Below are positions 44,163 through 53,338 of a stretch of 64,000 nucleotides of DNA, piece after piece. Position 1 is the first letter of the stretch. Each line of letters opens with the position of its first letter. Made by a program: the position numbers and the translations under genes. The notes beneath the pieces are model-generated. The model saw only the letters and a program-made list of their open reading frames with translations, made no database searches and was not told the origin of the DNA. Origin of the DNA: Ahniella sp. (GTDB lineage Bacteria; Pseudomonadota; Gammaproteobacteria; Xanthomonadales; Ahniellaceae); the NCBI GenBank assembly GCA_016712105.1, contig JADJRU010000007.1, positions 62,001 to 126,000 of the forward strand, written 5' to 3'.

Positions 44163-45175
44163 ATGCGCGTGCTCGGCATTGAAACTTCCTGCGATGAAAC
44201 CGGCATTGCCGTCTACGACACCGATCGTGGCCTGCTGGCGCACCGGCTGTATACGCAGATCGACTTGCATCAGGCCTACGGCGGCGTTGTGCCCGAAATC
44301 GCGTCGCGCGAACACGTTCTGAAGATCGTGCCCTTGCTGCGCGAGACCATGGCGGCGGCTTCGCTTCGGCTCGACGAACTCGACGGCATCGCCTATACCG
44401 CGGGCCCCGGGCTGGTCGGCGCTTTGCTGGTGGGGGCTGCGCTCGCACGCGGTGTGGCTTGGTCTCTGGATCTGCCGTCGGTCGGCGTGCACCACATGGA
44501 AGGCCACCTGCTGGCACCGATGCTGAAGCCGATCCACCCGAACCGCCGTTCGTGGCGCTGCTGGTGTCGGGCGGGCATACCCAACTGATCGACGTCCGCG
44601 CGATCGGCGACTATCACCTGATGGGTGACACCCTCGACGATGCAGCTGGCGAAGCGTTCGACAAGACCGCGAAGATGCTCGGCTTGCCTTATCCGGGCGG
44701 GCCTCACCTGGCGAAGCTGGCCGAATCCGGGCGCGCCGGCGTGTTCGGGTTTTCGCGGCCGATGTGTGATCGTCCGGGCCTCGACTTCAGCTTTTCCGGT
44801 TTGAAGACACAGGTTCTGCTGGCCTGGCGAAAGAGTGACCAAAGCGCTCAGACCATGGCCGATCTGGCACACGGATTCGAGGACGCCGTGACCGACACCA
44901 TCGCGATCAAGTGTCTGCGCGCGATGCAGGCCACCGGTGCCAAAACCTTGGTGGTGGCAGGCGGTGTCGGCGCGAATCGGCAACTGCGCGCCCGCTTGGG
45001 TGCTGCTGCCCAGAAACACCGGTTCCGCGTTGCATTTCCGCGTCACGAGTTCTGCACGGACAACGGCGCCATGATCGCCTTCGCCGGTGCCTTGCGGCTC
45101 AAGGCCGGCAAGACTGATGACAATACCCTTGCCGTGGTGCCGCGCTGGCCCCTGGATCAACTGGAGCGGCTCTGA
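44163..45175 (+). CDS. tsaD: tRNA N6-threonylcarbamoyladenosine transferase TsaD, with one-base frameshift
   Basis: TsaD makes t6A37 in tRNAs reading ANN codons and is normally essential. The start MRVLGIETSCDETG and metal site HHMEGHLL are in one frame to about residue 126; then near 44541 the frame fails. One extra G would turn PIHPNRRSW into PIHPEPPFVALLVSGGHTQL, which continues in the next frame to the stop at 45175 with DDAAGEAFDK, FSFSGLKTQ and VVAGGVGANR. The whole protein would be about 338 residues, correct for TsaD. An assembly error is the best explanation. The TGATG overlap with folB is normal operon spacing. Confidence 0.9.
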
Positions 45176-45534
45176 TGGATATCGTGTTCGTGGACGGGCT
45201 CAACATCGATGCCCTGATCGGGATCTACGACTGGGAACGCCGTGCCAAACAGCCAGTCGTGCTCGATCTCGAGATGGCGTTCGACAATCGGATCCCGGCC
45301 AGTACCGACCAGATCACCGACACCCTCGACTACAAGGCCGTGTCGAAGCGTCTCATCCAGTTCGTGGGCCAAAGCGAGTTTGGCCTGGTCGAAACCTTGG
45401 CCGAGCGCTGCGCCGAAATCATCCTGACTGAGTTTCCGGTGTCCTGGCTCAAGCTGCGGCTGACAAAGCCGGGTGCCGTGCGCGGTGCGCGCGGGGTGGG
45501 TGTCCAGATCGAACGCGGTCGCCGTCCACAATGA
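45175..45534 (+). CDS. folB: Dihydroneopterin aldolase
   Basis: 119 residues, starting on the tsaD stop (TGATG). FolB converts dihydroneopterin to hydroxymethyl-dihydropterin in folate synthesis. Motifs: VDGLNIDALIGIYDWERRAKQPVVLDLEM, DTLDYKAVSKRL and LTKPGAVRGARGVGV. The stop overlaps the folK ATG by four bases. Confidence 0.94.
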   Translation: MDIVFVDGLNIDALIGIYDWERRAKQPVVLDLEMAFDNRIPASTDQITDTLDYKAVSKRLIQFVGQSEFGLVETLAERCAEIILTEFPVSWLKLRLTKPGAVRGARGVGVQIERGRRPQ

Positions 45535-46052
45535 TTCCGGTTTATTTGAGCCTCGGCTCCAACCAGGAGCCGGAATTGCACCTGCGCGCCGCCGTGGCAG
45601 CCCTGCGCTCGACGTTCGGCACCGTAGTGCTGTCGCCCTTTTATGCGACGCCAGCGATCGGTTTTGACGGCCCGACGTTCCTGAATGCGGCGGCGCTGAT
45701 CCATACCGACTGGGACGCACCAAGGCTGGACGCCTGGCTGCACGCACTGGAAGACGCCCAAGGGCGTCGGCGCGACGTACCCAGGTTCTCCAGTCGCACC
45801 CTCGACATCGACATTGTTCTGTATGGGGACGCCTGCATCGACGGCCCCGGCCACCTGAAAGTGCCAAGACCTGAACTGCATCACGCTTTTGTATTGAAGC
45901 CCCTGTTCGACCTGGCGCCTGACTTGCGTGTGCCCGGCCGGGGTGAGAGCCTGCGCGACCTGTGGCAGGCTCATCCCGAATTCGGGGCGACTCCCTGGTC
46001 GACGCCGGTGCCCTTCGAGGCCGGTCCGGCCGGCCTTGGGAGCCCGATTTGA
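45531..46052 (+). CDS. folK: 2-amino-4-hydroxy-6-hydroxymethyldihydropteridine pyrophosphokinase
   Basis: 173 residues. FolK pyrophosphorylates hydroxymethyl-dihydropterin, the step after FolB. Motifs: YLSLGSNQEPE at the start, SPFYATPAIG, and the catalytic RRRDVPRFSSRTLDIDIVLYGD region near 84-105. The C-terminus (beyond about 155) is unlike other FolK proteins and runs into the odd stretch at 46053, so the last residues may be wrong if the junction is a misassembly. Confidence 0.92.
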   Translation: MIPVYLSLGSNQEPELHLRAAVAALRSTFGTVVLSPFYATPAIGFDGPTFLNAAALIHTDWDAPRLDAWLHALEDAQGRRRDVPRFSSRTLDIDIVLYGDACIDGPGHLKVPRPELHHAFVLKPLFDLAPDLRVPGRGESLRDLWQAHPEFGATPWSTPVPFEAGPAGLGSPI

Positions 46053-46309
46053 CGGCTTTTCTGCCCGCGCCGAAAACCCCGCTAGACCCCGCCGAAAAGT
46101 TTTCACTCCACGCGCCGAGCAGCGATTTCCACCAAGCACGTTTTCTACCCTTTCCCCCGAACGCTGGCGGCATTTCTGGCGCGAGGCCACGGAGAAAGGC
46201 TTTCCCTCGCCTCCTTTTTCGCCAGGCCGGGACCGGCCCGGGGACCGCGCCGTCGCGGGGCTCCCCCGCCCGCACCGGGGCGGGGGGGCGGGCGGCCCGG
46301 GCCTGGGGC
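46053..46309. other. Anomalous low-complexity stretch before truncated topA
   Basis: No gene. The first half is mixed; the second half (46220-46305) is extremely C/G-rich with runs such as GGGGCGGGGGGGCGGG and CCCGGGCC. No promoter, ribosome binding site or start codon for topA can be made out. It may be a poorly resolved assembly gap or a chimaeric join rather than real chromosome. Confidence 0.6.
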
Positions 46310-48635
46310 CTGGCGACCGACTTGGATCGCGAAGGTGAGGCGATCAGCTGGCACATCAGCGAGATCCTGCGCGAGCGTGGCCTGCTCGAAGGCCGCAAGG
46401 TCCATCGTGTGGTGTTTTCCGAGATCACGCCGAAGGCGATCAACGAGGCCGTCGCGCACCCGCGCAAGCTGCAGAACGACCTGGTCAACGCCCAGCAGGC
46501 GCGCCGTGCGCTCGATTACCTGGTGGGCTTCAATCTCTCGCCGGTGCTGTGGCGCAAGGTGCAGCGCGGCCTCTCGGCCGGGCGCGTGCAGTCGCCAGCC
46601 TTGCGCCTGATCTGCCAGCGCGAGGAAGAAATCGAAGCCTTCATGCGCCAGGAATACTGGTCGATCGCCGCGCAGTGCGCGCATCCGACCCAGGCGTTCG
46701 ACGCCCGGCTGCTGCGTTACGACGGACTAAGGTCGAACAGTTCACGTTCCGCGACGGCGATGCCGCCGAAGCGGCGCGCGCCGAACTGGTGCGTGCCGCA
46801 GGCGGCATGCTCAAGGTCGCCGAAGTCACTCGCAAGCAGCGCCAGCGCCGTCCGTCGCCGCCCTTCATCACCTCGACCCTGCAGCAGGAAGCGGCACGCA
46901 AGCTCGGCTTCGGCACCTCGCGCACCATGCGCCTGGCCCAGGGGCTGTACGAAGGTGTGCAGATCGGCGACGAGGGCCTGGTGGGCCTGATCACCTACAT
47001 GCGTACCGATGCGGTGCATCTCGCCAACGACGCGATTGCCGAGCTGCGCGACGTCATCGCGCAACGTTATGGCAAGCAGGCGCTGCCGGACACGCCGAAC
47101 GTCTACAAGACCAAGTCCAAGAATGCGCAGGAAGCGCACGAGGCGATCCGCCCGACCTCGGCCTTGCATACGCCCGAGTCGATGGCGAAATACCTGAATC
47201 CGGACCAGATGAAGCTGTACGAACTGATCTGGAAGCGCACCGTCGCCTGCCAGATGGCGCCGGCGCTGATGGAAACCGTGGCGGTCGATCTGGCCGCCGG
47301 TGCGAAACATGCGTTCCGCGCCACCGGCACCACGGTGATCGAACCCGGCTTCCTGGCCGTGTACGAAGAAGGCCGCGACCAGAAGACCGAGGAAGACGAC
47401 GATGAAGGTCGCCGCCTGCCGTTGATGAAGGAAGGCGACCTCATTCCGCTATCGCAGGTGCTGGCCGACCAGCATTTCACCGAGCCGCCGCCGCGCTATT
47501 CCGAAGCTTCACTGGTCAAGGCGCTGGAGGAATACGGCATCGGCCGTCCGTCGACTTACGCCAGCATCATCCAGACCCTGCTCGGGCGCGAATACGTGAT
47601 GCTCGACAATCGTCGCTTCCGACCAGCCGACGTCGGTCGCGTCGTGGCCAAGTTCCTGTCCAACCATTTCGCCCAATATGTCGACTACGAATTCACCGCG
47701 CGCCTGGAAGACGAACTCGACGCGGTCCGCGCGGCGAAGAAGAATGGGTGCCGTTGCTGCGCAAGTTCTGGGCGCCGTTCAAGGCCCTGGTCGCGGACAA
47801 GATGGAAACCGTCTCGCTCGACGAGGCCAAGCAGAACCGCGTGCTCGGCAATGACCCGGTCACCGGCAAACCGATCTCGGTGCGCCTCGGCCGCTTCGGG
47901 CCGTTCGCGCAGATCGGCACCAAGGAAGAGGGCGACGAGAAGCCGAAGTACGCCTCATTGCGTCCAGGCCAGAGCCTGCACACGATTTCGTTGCCGGATG
48001 CGATCGAACTGTTCAAACTGCCGCGTGATCTGGGTGCGGCGCCGGACGGCGTCGAAGTCTCGGCCGCCATCGGTCGCTTTGGCCCGTTCGTCAAACACGG
48101 CAAGACCTATGCCTCGATCAAGGCACCGGACGACCCCTACACGATCGATCTGGCGCGTGCGCTGGAAGTGATCGCCGAGAAGGAGCTGGCCGCCGCCAAC
48201 CGCATCATCCAGACGTTTGACGAAGGGCGGGTGCAGGTGCTGAACGGACGTTTTGGTCCGTACATCACCGATGGCGCCAAGAACGCCAACGTACCGAAAG
48301 ACCGCGATCCCGCAACGCTGACGCTGGTCGAATGCGACACCCTGCTCACCGAGAAGGGCAAACCGGTTCGCCAGAAGGGTGGCTTCAAGCGCGGTGCGGC
48401 GAAAAAAGCTGCCGCCAAGAAAGCGGCTGCCAAAGCCGAAGCGCCTGCGAAGAAATCTGCCGTGAAAAAGGCACCGGCCAAAAAAGCGGCAGCGAAAAAG
48501 CCGGCTGCGAAGAAGGCAGCTGCCAAAAAGGCTCCGGCCAAAAAGGCTGCTGTAAAGAAGGCTGCGGCGAAGAAGCCCGCCGCCAAAAAGGCGGCTGTGA
48601 AAAAGGCGGCAGCGCGGGTTTTGGCGGTCGCTTGA
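46310..48635 (+). CDS. topA: DNA topoisomerase I, 5'-truncated and twice frameshifted
   Basis: TopA relaxes negative supercoils and is normally essential. The recognisable protein begins inside the Toprim domain (LATDLDREGEAISWH); about 110 N-terminal residues are missing. Frame shifts lie near 46729 (YDG to KVEQFTFRDG) and near 47747 (VRAAKK to WVPLLRKFW), each repaired by one added base. The catalytic Tyr is in GLITYMRTD (codon 46996-46998). C-terminal parts include two GRFGP-type repeats, then a Lys/Ala-rich tail of about 75 residues (KKAAAKK units) typical of Xanthomonadales TopA. Codon usage appears more strictly GC-ending than in folK, and the upstream join is suspect. Confidence 0.88.
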
Positions 48636-48689
48636 CCCGCCGACCATTGTTGCGATCAGGACTCTCGCCAAACACAACGCAAGAAATTC

Positions 48690-48817
48690 TTCTCCCGCTT
48701 TGCGGGAGAAGATGCCCGAAGGGCAGATGAGGGAAATCTGGCGACGAACATTGTCTTCGCGCCAATCTTGCCCTCATCCGGTCCTGCGGACCACCTTCTC
48801 CCGTGAAACGGGAGAAG
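48690..48817. repeat. MITE-like inverted repeat with paired hairpins
   Basis: Left arm: TTCTCCCGC-TTT-GCGGGAGAA hairpin, then TGCCC-GAA-GGGCA, then ATGAGGG. Right arm is the mirror: CCCTCATC, GGTCC-TGC-GGACC, then CTTCTCCCG-TGAAA-CGGGAGAAG. The two arms are inverted copies about 37 bases apart. This is a small non-coding dispersed element of a type frequent in Xanthomonas-like genomes, as I recall them. It lies between topA and the XRE regulator. Confidence 0.8.
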
Positions 48818-48892
48818 GAAGGATCGAGGCAACATTTCACCCACGAGCGAACTGGACGGCAACGCGTCAGCTTGCCTCGTCCTCGCGACGAA

Positions 48893-49612
48893 TCAGGTCG
48901 AACGCCTTTCAGGCGCCAAGGCCGCATGGAGCACGAGGCTTACACCTGTTCGCTCACTGGCCACCAGCGATGTATCGCGGGCCAACAACAGGTCGAACTC
49001 CCGCGCCAAGTCCTCCAGCCGCTGTTTCATCAACGCTGCCGTCGGCGCCGACACGGATCCGGCAAGCAACAACAGCTTCTCGTCATCATCGACGAATGGC
49101 TGGGCAAAGAACTCGGGCAACAACTGGCGAGCAAACAGCTGCTCGATCGGACCCCCGGCACGCCAGCGGAAGTTGCGTGCCGTGCGCAGACGGACTTTGT
49201 TCATCGGCTGCAGTTCGATGATTCCGAGGCGATCGAGCCGCGTCAGCAACAAGGTCCATTCCGGCTTGCTGAACTTGTAACGACTGAGCACGTCGTCTTC
49301 GCTGAAGCGGTTGATCGCCAGATACAAGGCCAGAAACAGCCGTGGATCGGCGACCAATGCTTCTTCCTGCTCTTCACTCAGCTCCGAGACTGGCGGCTTT
49401 TCGGACCGCGAGAATTCCAGCAACTCCTGCAGATCGCAACCGATCGCCACGCAGATCGCTTCGAGTTTTTCGAGCGTCATGTCGGCTTGCGAGAACCAGC
49501 GCTTCACCGATGCTTCGCTGATGTCGATCCGGCCGGCCACATCGGCATAGGTCAGACCACGCGCCTTGATCAGCCGCTTCAGTGAATCGACCAGTTCCAG
49601 GCGCAGGGTCAT
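48893..49612 (-). CDS. XRE-family transcriptional regulator
   Basis: 239 residues. Residues 1-65 form a Cro/C1 helix-turn-helix (LVDSLKRLIKARGLTYADVAGRIDISEASVKRW). The C-terminal region is all-helical with no DNA-binding signature and may bind an effector. In the same region another minus-strand frame gives MRPWRLKGVRP, and related proteins, as I recall them, end LVLAMRPWE; a single-base break near 48930 is therefore possible. The repeat element lies just downstream. Confidence 0.8.
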   Translation of the reverse strand: MTLRLELVDSLKRLIKARGLTYADVAGRIDISEASVKRWFSQADMTLEKLEAICVAIGCDLQELLEFSRSEKPPVSELSEEQEEALVADPRLFLALYLAINRFSEDDVLSRYKFSKPEWTLLLTRLDRLGIIELQPMNKVRLRTARNFRWRAGGPIEQLFARQLLPEFFAQPFVDDDEKLLLLAGSVSAPTAALMKQRLEDLAREFDLLLARDTSLVASERTGVSLVLHAALAPERRST

Positions 49613-49624
49613 GACTGCAGCACC

Positions 49625-51467
49625 TTATTTGAGCGCCGCATCAACAGAAGCTTGCGCAATCGGGTGATAACCCGGACGCGCCACGGCATAAACTTCCTTG
49701 GCCCAACGTTTGCCTTCGGTTGTCTTGGCGAGTTCGGCCCACAACGGCATCATCAACTTGCGACGACCGATTCCGATCAGGTGCGCGCGCATCGGTTCAC
49801 GAATCGGCTCATAGCCTGCACGAATTCCGGCGAGGAACCAGCGCATCGCGATCTCGGCATTTTTCGTCTGCGACAGCTGATAACTCGCATCGAGTTCGGC
49901 CAGGCGTGCGGCACTGAGGTCCACCGGCAGTTCATTCAGGAAGTGCAGCCATTGCTGCGTGATCCACGACTTCGCGTCCAGATCGGCAGCCGCTCGTTTG
50001 CCGGCCACAAAATCCGTGCGTGCCGCGTCGACAACATCGAACAATGGTGCTGCCGTGAGCGTTGCCGTGGTCGGCACGCCCGGCTGGTACAACCAGGTGT
50101 CCACTTCAGCGCGCGGAAACTTGCTGTCGGCAACATCGAACACGCGCGAAACCGAAGAACTTGAGGAATTCTTCCGTGCCGACGCTCTGAAACGCATGGG
50201 CGTCAAACCATTCGCGCAGCAGCGGATCGAATACCTCGCGACCCAGTCGTTTTTCCATCGAGCGCAGTAACCATTGGCCCTTGTCGTACGGCACACCACT
50301 CAGGCCTTCATCCGGATCGCGGCCTTTCAACGACACCACCAGATGCTGGTCGGCCGATGCCAGTTCCTTCAGTTCCGCCATGAGTTCGCGCTGGCTGATC
50401 ACCTGCTCCATCTTGGCCTGGTCCAGCCCGAACACGGATTCAGTGATGCGATTTTCGACATAGCTGGTAAAGCCCTCGTTCAACCAGATGTGCTCCCAGC
50501 TTTCATTGGTCACCAGATTGCCGGACCAGGAATGTGCGAGTTCATGGGCAATCAGGCTCACCAGCGATTTGTCACCGGCGATGACGGTGGGGGTGATGAA
50601 ACTCAGGCGTGGATTTTCCATGCCACCAAACGGGAACGAGGGCGGCAGGATCAGCAGGTCATAACGGCCCCAACGATACGGTCCGTACAATTTTTCGGTT
50701 GCTGCGATCATCGCTTCGGTGTCTTCGAACTCTTTGGCGGCAGCGGCCAGCCGACCGGGTTCGGTGTACACACCGGAGCGCGGTCCGATCGACTGGAACG
50801 CAATATCGCCGGCAGCAATCGCGAACAGGTACGACGGGATCGGCTGCGGCATGGTGAAGCGGTAGCCGCCCACACCCGTCGCGGCGGGATCGTTGTCGGC
50901 GCTCATCAGCACGCGGATGCCCTCGGGCGCCGTGACATGCGCGCTGTAGGTAAACCGGACTGCCGGGGTGTCCTGAAGCGGCACGAACGAACGCGCATGG
51001 GCCGCTTGCGCTTGCGAGAACATGAAGGGCTTCTTCTTGCCGAGTGTTTGCTCGGGCGCCAACCATTGCAGGCCCGAAGCGTTCGGTGAGGTCTGGTAGT
51101 ACACGCGCACTTTTTCCGGCGCCCCGTTCAACTGGATCCGCAGTCCTTGACCAAACATCGGGTTGCGCGCGCCCAAACGGAAGGAGGCCCGCTTCCATTC
51201 GCCTTCGGCATTCTTGGCGAGCACTCGCTGGATGTTGAGATCCCGCGTATCGAGGTCGAGTCGGCCAGCGTCGGCCTTCCGCCAATCGAGGCTCAGGTCG
51301 GCGAAGCCCGACAGACGCTTGCTGTCGAAGTCGACATCGAGATCCAGATACACATGTTTGATGCGGACTTCGTCGAGACGGGCAACGGAGTGGTGATCGC
51401 GGGTCGGCTCGGCCACGGCCGGAGCAGTGACCACAAGAGCAAGCAGGGCTAGGGCAACAAAACGCAT
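49625..51467 (-). CDS. M1-family zinc aminopeptidase, frameshifted
   Basis: From the ATG at 51467 (AGGAA upstream, signal peptide ending at AVAEP). The M1 core shows MENP in GGMENPRLSFI (exopeptidase motif is usually GAMEN), and HELAHSWSGNLVTNESWEHIWLNEGF, that is HExxH-18-E, the zinc site. The C-terminal helical domain is split: the frame from 51467 fails near 50150 (EEFLKFFG), and the next frame continues RVFDVADSKFPRAEVDTWLYQPGVP to the stop at 49625. The repaired protein would be about 613 residues, as for LTA4-hydrolase-like members. It removes N-terminal residues from peptides in the periplasm. Confidence 0.88.
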
Positions 51468-51499
51468 CGGCAAGGTTCCTCGGCACAATTTCAGGATCA

Positions 51500-51517
51500 G
51501 CCCCGCCGGAGCGGGGC
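51500..51517. terminator. Possible terminator hairpin after mscL
   Basis: Stem GCCCCGC/GCGGGGC with a 4-base loop, between the mscL stop and the M1 peptidase start. No T-run follows. Confidence 0.35.
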
Positions 51518-51557
51518 ATGGGGGGACAGTCATTGTCCCGGCAAATCGCGGTTCGGA

Positions 51558-51974
51558 CTACTTCTGCGCTTTCAGCAGGTCGCGGATTTCGGTCAACAAT
51601 TTTTCCTCGTTGCTCGGTGCGGGCGGAGCGGCAGGCGCGGCGGCCTCGGCTCGCTTGAGGCGATTCATCACCTTGATCACGAGAAAAATGACGAAAGCAA
51701 CGATGATGAAATCGATGATCGACTGGATAAACGCACCGTAACCAAGCAGCACGGCCGGCACCACGGTGCCGTCCGGGTTCGTCTTCTCGCCCATGGCGAA
51801 CGCCAATTCGTTGAAGTTCTGGCCGGATGTCAGGAATCCGATGATCGGCATGATGATGCGATCCACCAGTGCGGCCACGATCTTGCCGAATGCGGCGCCG
51901 ATGACCACGCCGATGGCGAGATCCATGACGTTGCCGCGCATCGCAAATTCCTTGAATTCCTTGACCATGCTCAT
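51558..51974 (-). CDS. mscL: Large-conductance mechanosensitive channel
   Basis: 138 residues, family length. MscL opens on osmotic down-shock. N-terminal helix SMVKEFKEFAMRGNVMDLAIGVVIGAAFGKIV with the glycine-rich pore helix, second membrane helix IQSIIDFIIVAFVIFLVIKVMN, and the C-terminal helix EEKLLTEIRDLLK. GGAG lies eight bases before the ATG. Monocistronic; an Ala/Pro linker replaces the usual one. Confidence 0.97.
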   Translation of the reverse strand: MSMVKEFKEFAMRGNVMDLAIGVVIGAAFGKIVAALVDRIIMPIIGFLTSGQNFNELAFAMGEKTNPDGTVVPAVLLGYGAFIQSIIDFIIVAFVIFLVIKVMNRLKRAEAAAPAAPPAPSNEEKLLTEIRDLLKAQK

Positions 51975-52018
51975 GTTGTTGCTCCAATCGGGGAAAGGGT
52001 ACGGGTGGGACTTCAGAA

Positions 52019-52543
52019 TCAGTAACGGGTTTCGACCAGACGGCCCTGGCCGTCGGCATCGAGGGTGACTTCAAACCAGCGATCGTATTCCTGCTCGCCG
52101 ATGGGTGCGACCACCACGCCGGTGAACGCATTGACCAGAATCGGCACCGTGTTGCTGTGGCCGACCACCAGCACTTTGCCACCTGGCGCTGCCAGGATCG
52201 TTGCGCGCAGGGCCTTCGCATCGGCTTCGAAGTCTTTCGAAAGGGTAGTGACCTGGACACTGCGACCGGCAACGCGGGCACACGGTTCGGCGGTTTGTTG
52301 GGTACGCTGGTACTGGGTGGCGTGGGCGGCACGCAGGCCGTCCCGGCAGAAGCGGTTCGCGATCGATTCGGCACGGATCCGACCCGCCTCGGTGAGACCC
52401 GGGTCGTCGCTGTCTGCGGCCTTTTCGGCATGGCGCAGGATGACAACCGTCGTGGTGATCGGTTCCGGCTGGATCGATGTGCCGGAACATGCCGCCAAAG
52501 CGGCTGCAAGGCCCACGGAAAAGACGAATCGCTTACTGGTCAT
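52019..52543 (-). CDS. Histidine phosphatase-family lipoprotein (SixA-like)
   Basis: 174 residues from the ATG at 52543 (GGAG upstream). A lipobox LAAAC precedes the domain. The RHG catalytic motif is ILRHAEKA, the second His is in LVVGHSNTV, and LTEAGRIRAESIANRF follows the family pattern. SixA dephosphorylates phosphohistidine on phosphotransfer proteins, but this one is exported, so its substrate must be periplasmic; function unknown. The start overlaps the alkyltransferase-like gene's stop (ATGA). Confidence 0.85.
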   Translation of the reverse strand: MTSKRFVFSVGLAAALAACSGTSIQPEPITTTVVILRHAEKAADSDDPGLTEAGRIRAESIANRFCRDGLRAAHATQYQRTQQTAEPCARVAGRSVQVTTLSKDFEADAKALRATILAAPGGKVLVVGHSNTVPILVNAFTGVVVAPIGEQEYDRWFEVTLDADGQGRLVETRY

Positions 52544-52898
52544 CCGGGTGCTCCGTTCATGGCCCACAACACTTCATCGAGACTTGCCTCGGCGGACGCG
52601 ACGAATCGCCGCAGATCGACACGTCCGGCGACCACCGCACTCCTTCGGCCCGCAAGCGTCGGGATTGGTCGCGATACCCGGGGCTACCGGCCGGAAACGC
52701 GATCCGGCCGTCGGCTCGGACGACGCGAAACCAGGGCAGATCGGCATCTTCGCCCGAAGCCAGCGCCCGCGCAACGAGCCGTGCCCGACCCGGCCAGCCG
52801 GCGCGCGCGGCGACCGCACCATAGGTCGACACCGTTCCGGCCGGAATGGCGCGTACGGCAGCGCGGATGTCGGCAAGAGCGGGATTCGGCGGCGTCAT
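52540..52898 (-). CDS. Alkyltransferase-like (ATL) protein, frameshifted
   Basis: From the ATG at 52898. Has the MGMT/Ada C-terminal fold (IRAAVRAIPAGTVSTYGAVAARAG), but the active-site PCHRV is PWFRVV, so Cys is Trp and it cannot take up alkyl groups; ATL proteins bind O6-alkylguanine and hand it to excision repair. As read, the frame closes 17 bases early; one base missing near 52632-52638 would give GRVDLRRFVASAEASLDEVLWAMN and a stop at 52540, overlapping the lipoprotein ATG, the natural arrangement. Confidence 0.85.
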
Positions 52899-52933
52899 CC
52901 CGCTACGATAACCCCAACCGTTGGAGAAAATTC

Positions 52934-53338
52934 ATGCGCAACTTCGAAGAAATCCGCGAGCACGTCGCCAGCCAGTTCGAACTGAGCTTCGACGAGCCGT
53001 ATCAGCTCAGTTTTGAATACCTCACGGCCGACGGTCGAACGCAGGGCATGTTTTTGGGTGAACTCGAGGCCGAGGCCGGGCGGCGCTACCTGCGGGTATC
53101 CACCCCCGTGGCCCCGCTCAGCACGTCTGACGCAGCGCGTGCGCTCGAGTTCAACTGGGCCCAGCGTGTGGGTTATCTGGCGCTGTTCGAACTCGACGGT
53201 GAGGCGTTTTTGCACCTGTGCGAAAACCGTCCGTATACGAGCCTCGATGAAGCCGAGGTGGACTCCATCATTCGCGAGGTGGCTACGTTGGCCGACCGCC
53301 TGGAACAATTGCTCCGGCGTGGCGAGGACGTGGTCTGA
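52934..53338 (+). CDS. Hypothetical protein, chaperone-like fold
   Basis: 134 residues with GGAG eight bases before the ATG. The sequence (FEEIREHVASQFELSFDE, GELEAEAGRRYLRVSTPVAPL, FNWAQRVGYLALFELDGEAFLHLCENRPYTSLDE) has the alternating strand-helix pattern seen in YbjN or type III secretion chaperone-like proteins; this is only a pattern match. No signal peptide. The downstream glycosyltransferase starts within its last codons. Confidence 0.6.
   Translation: MRNFEEIREHVASQFELSFDEPYQLSFEYLTADGRTQGMFLGELEAEAGRRYLRVSTPVAPLSTSDAARALEFNWAQRVGYLALFELDGEAFLHLCENRPYTSLDEAEVDSIIREVATLADRLEQLLRRGEDVV

Noticed and set aside
46053..46309. C/G-rich stretch as a possible CpG-like origin or regulatory island
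   Set aside because: No DnaA boxes, inverted repeats or A/T-rich unwinding region; the better explanation is a bad join.
48400..48620. KKAAAKK-rich part of topA as tandem repeat DNA or histone-like protein
   Set aside because: It is in frame with topA and is a normal TopA tail in this group.
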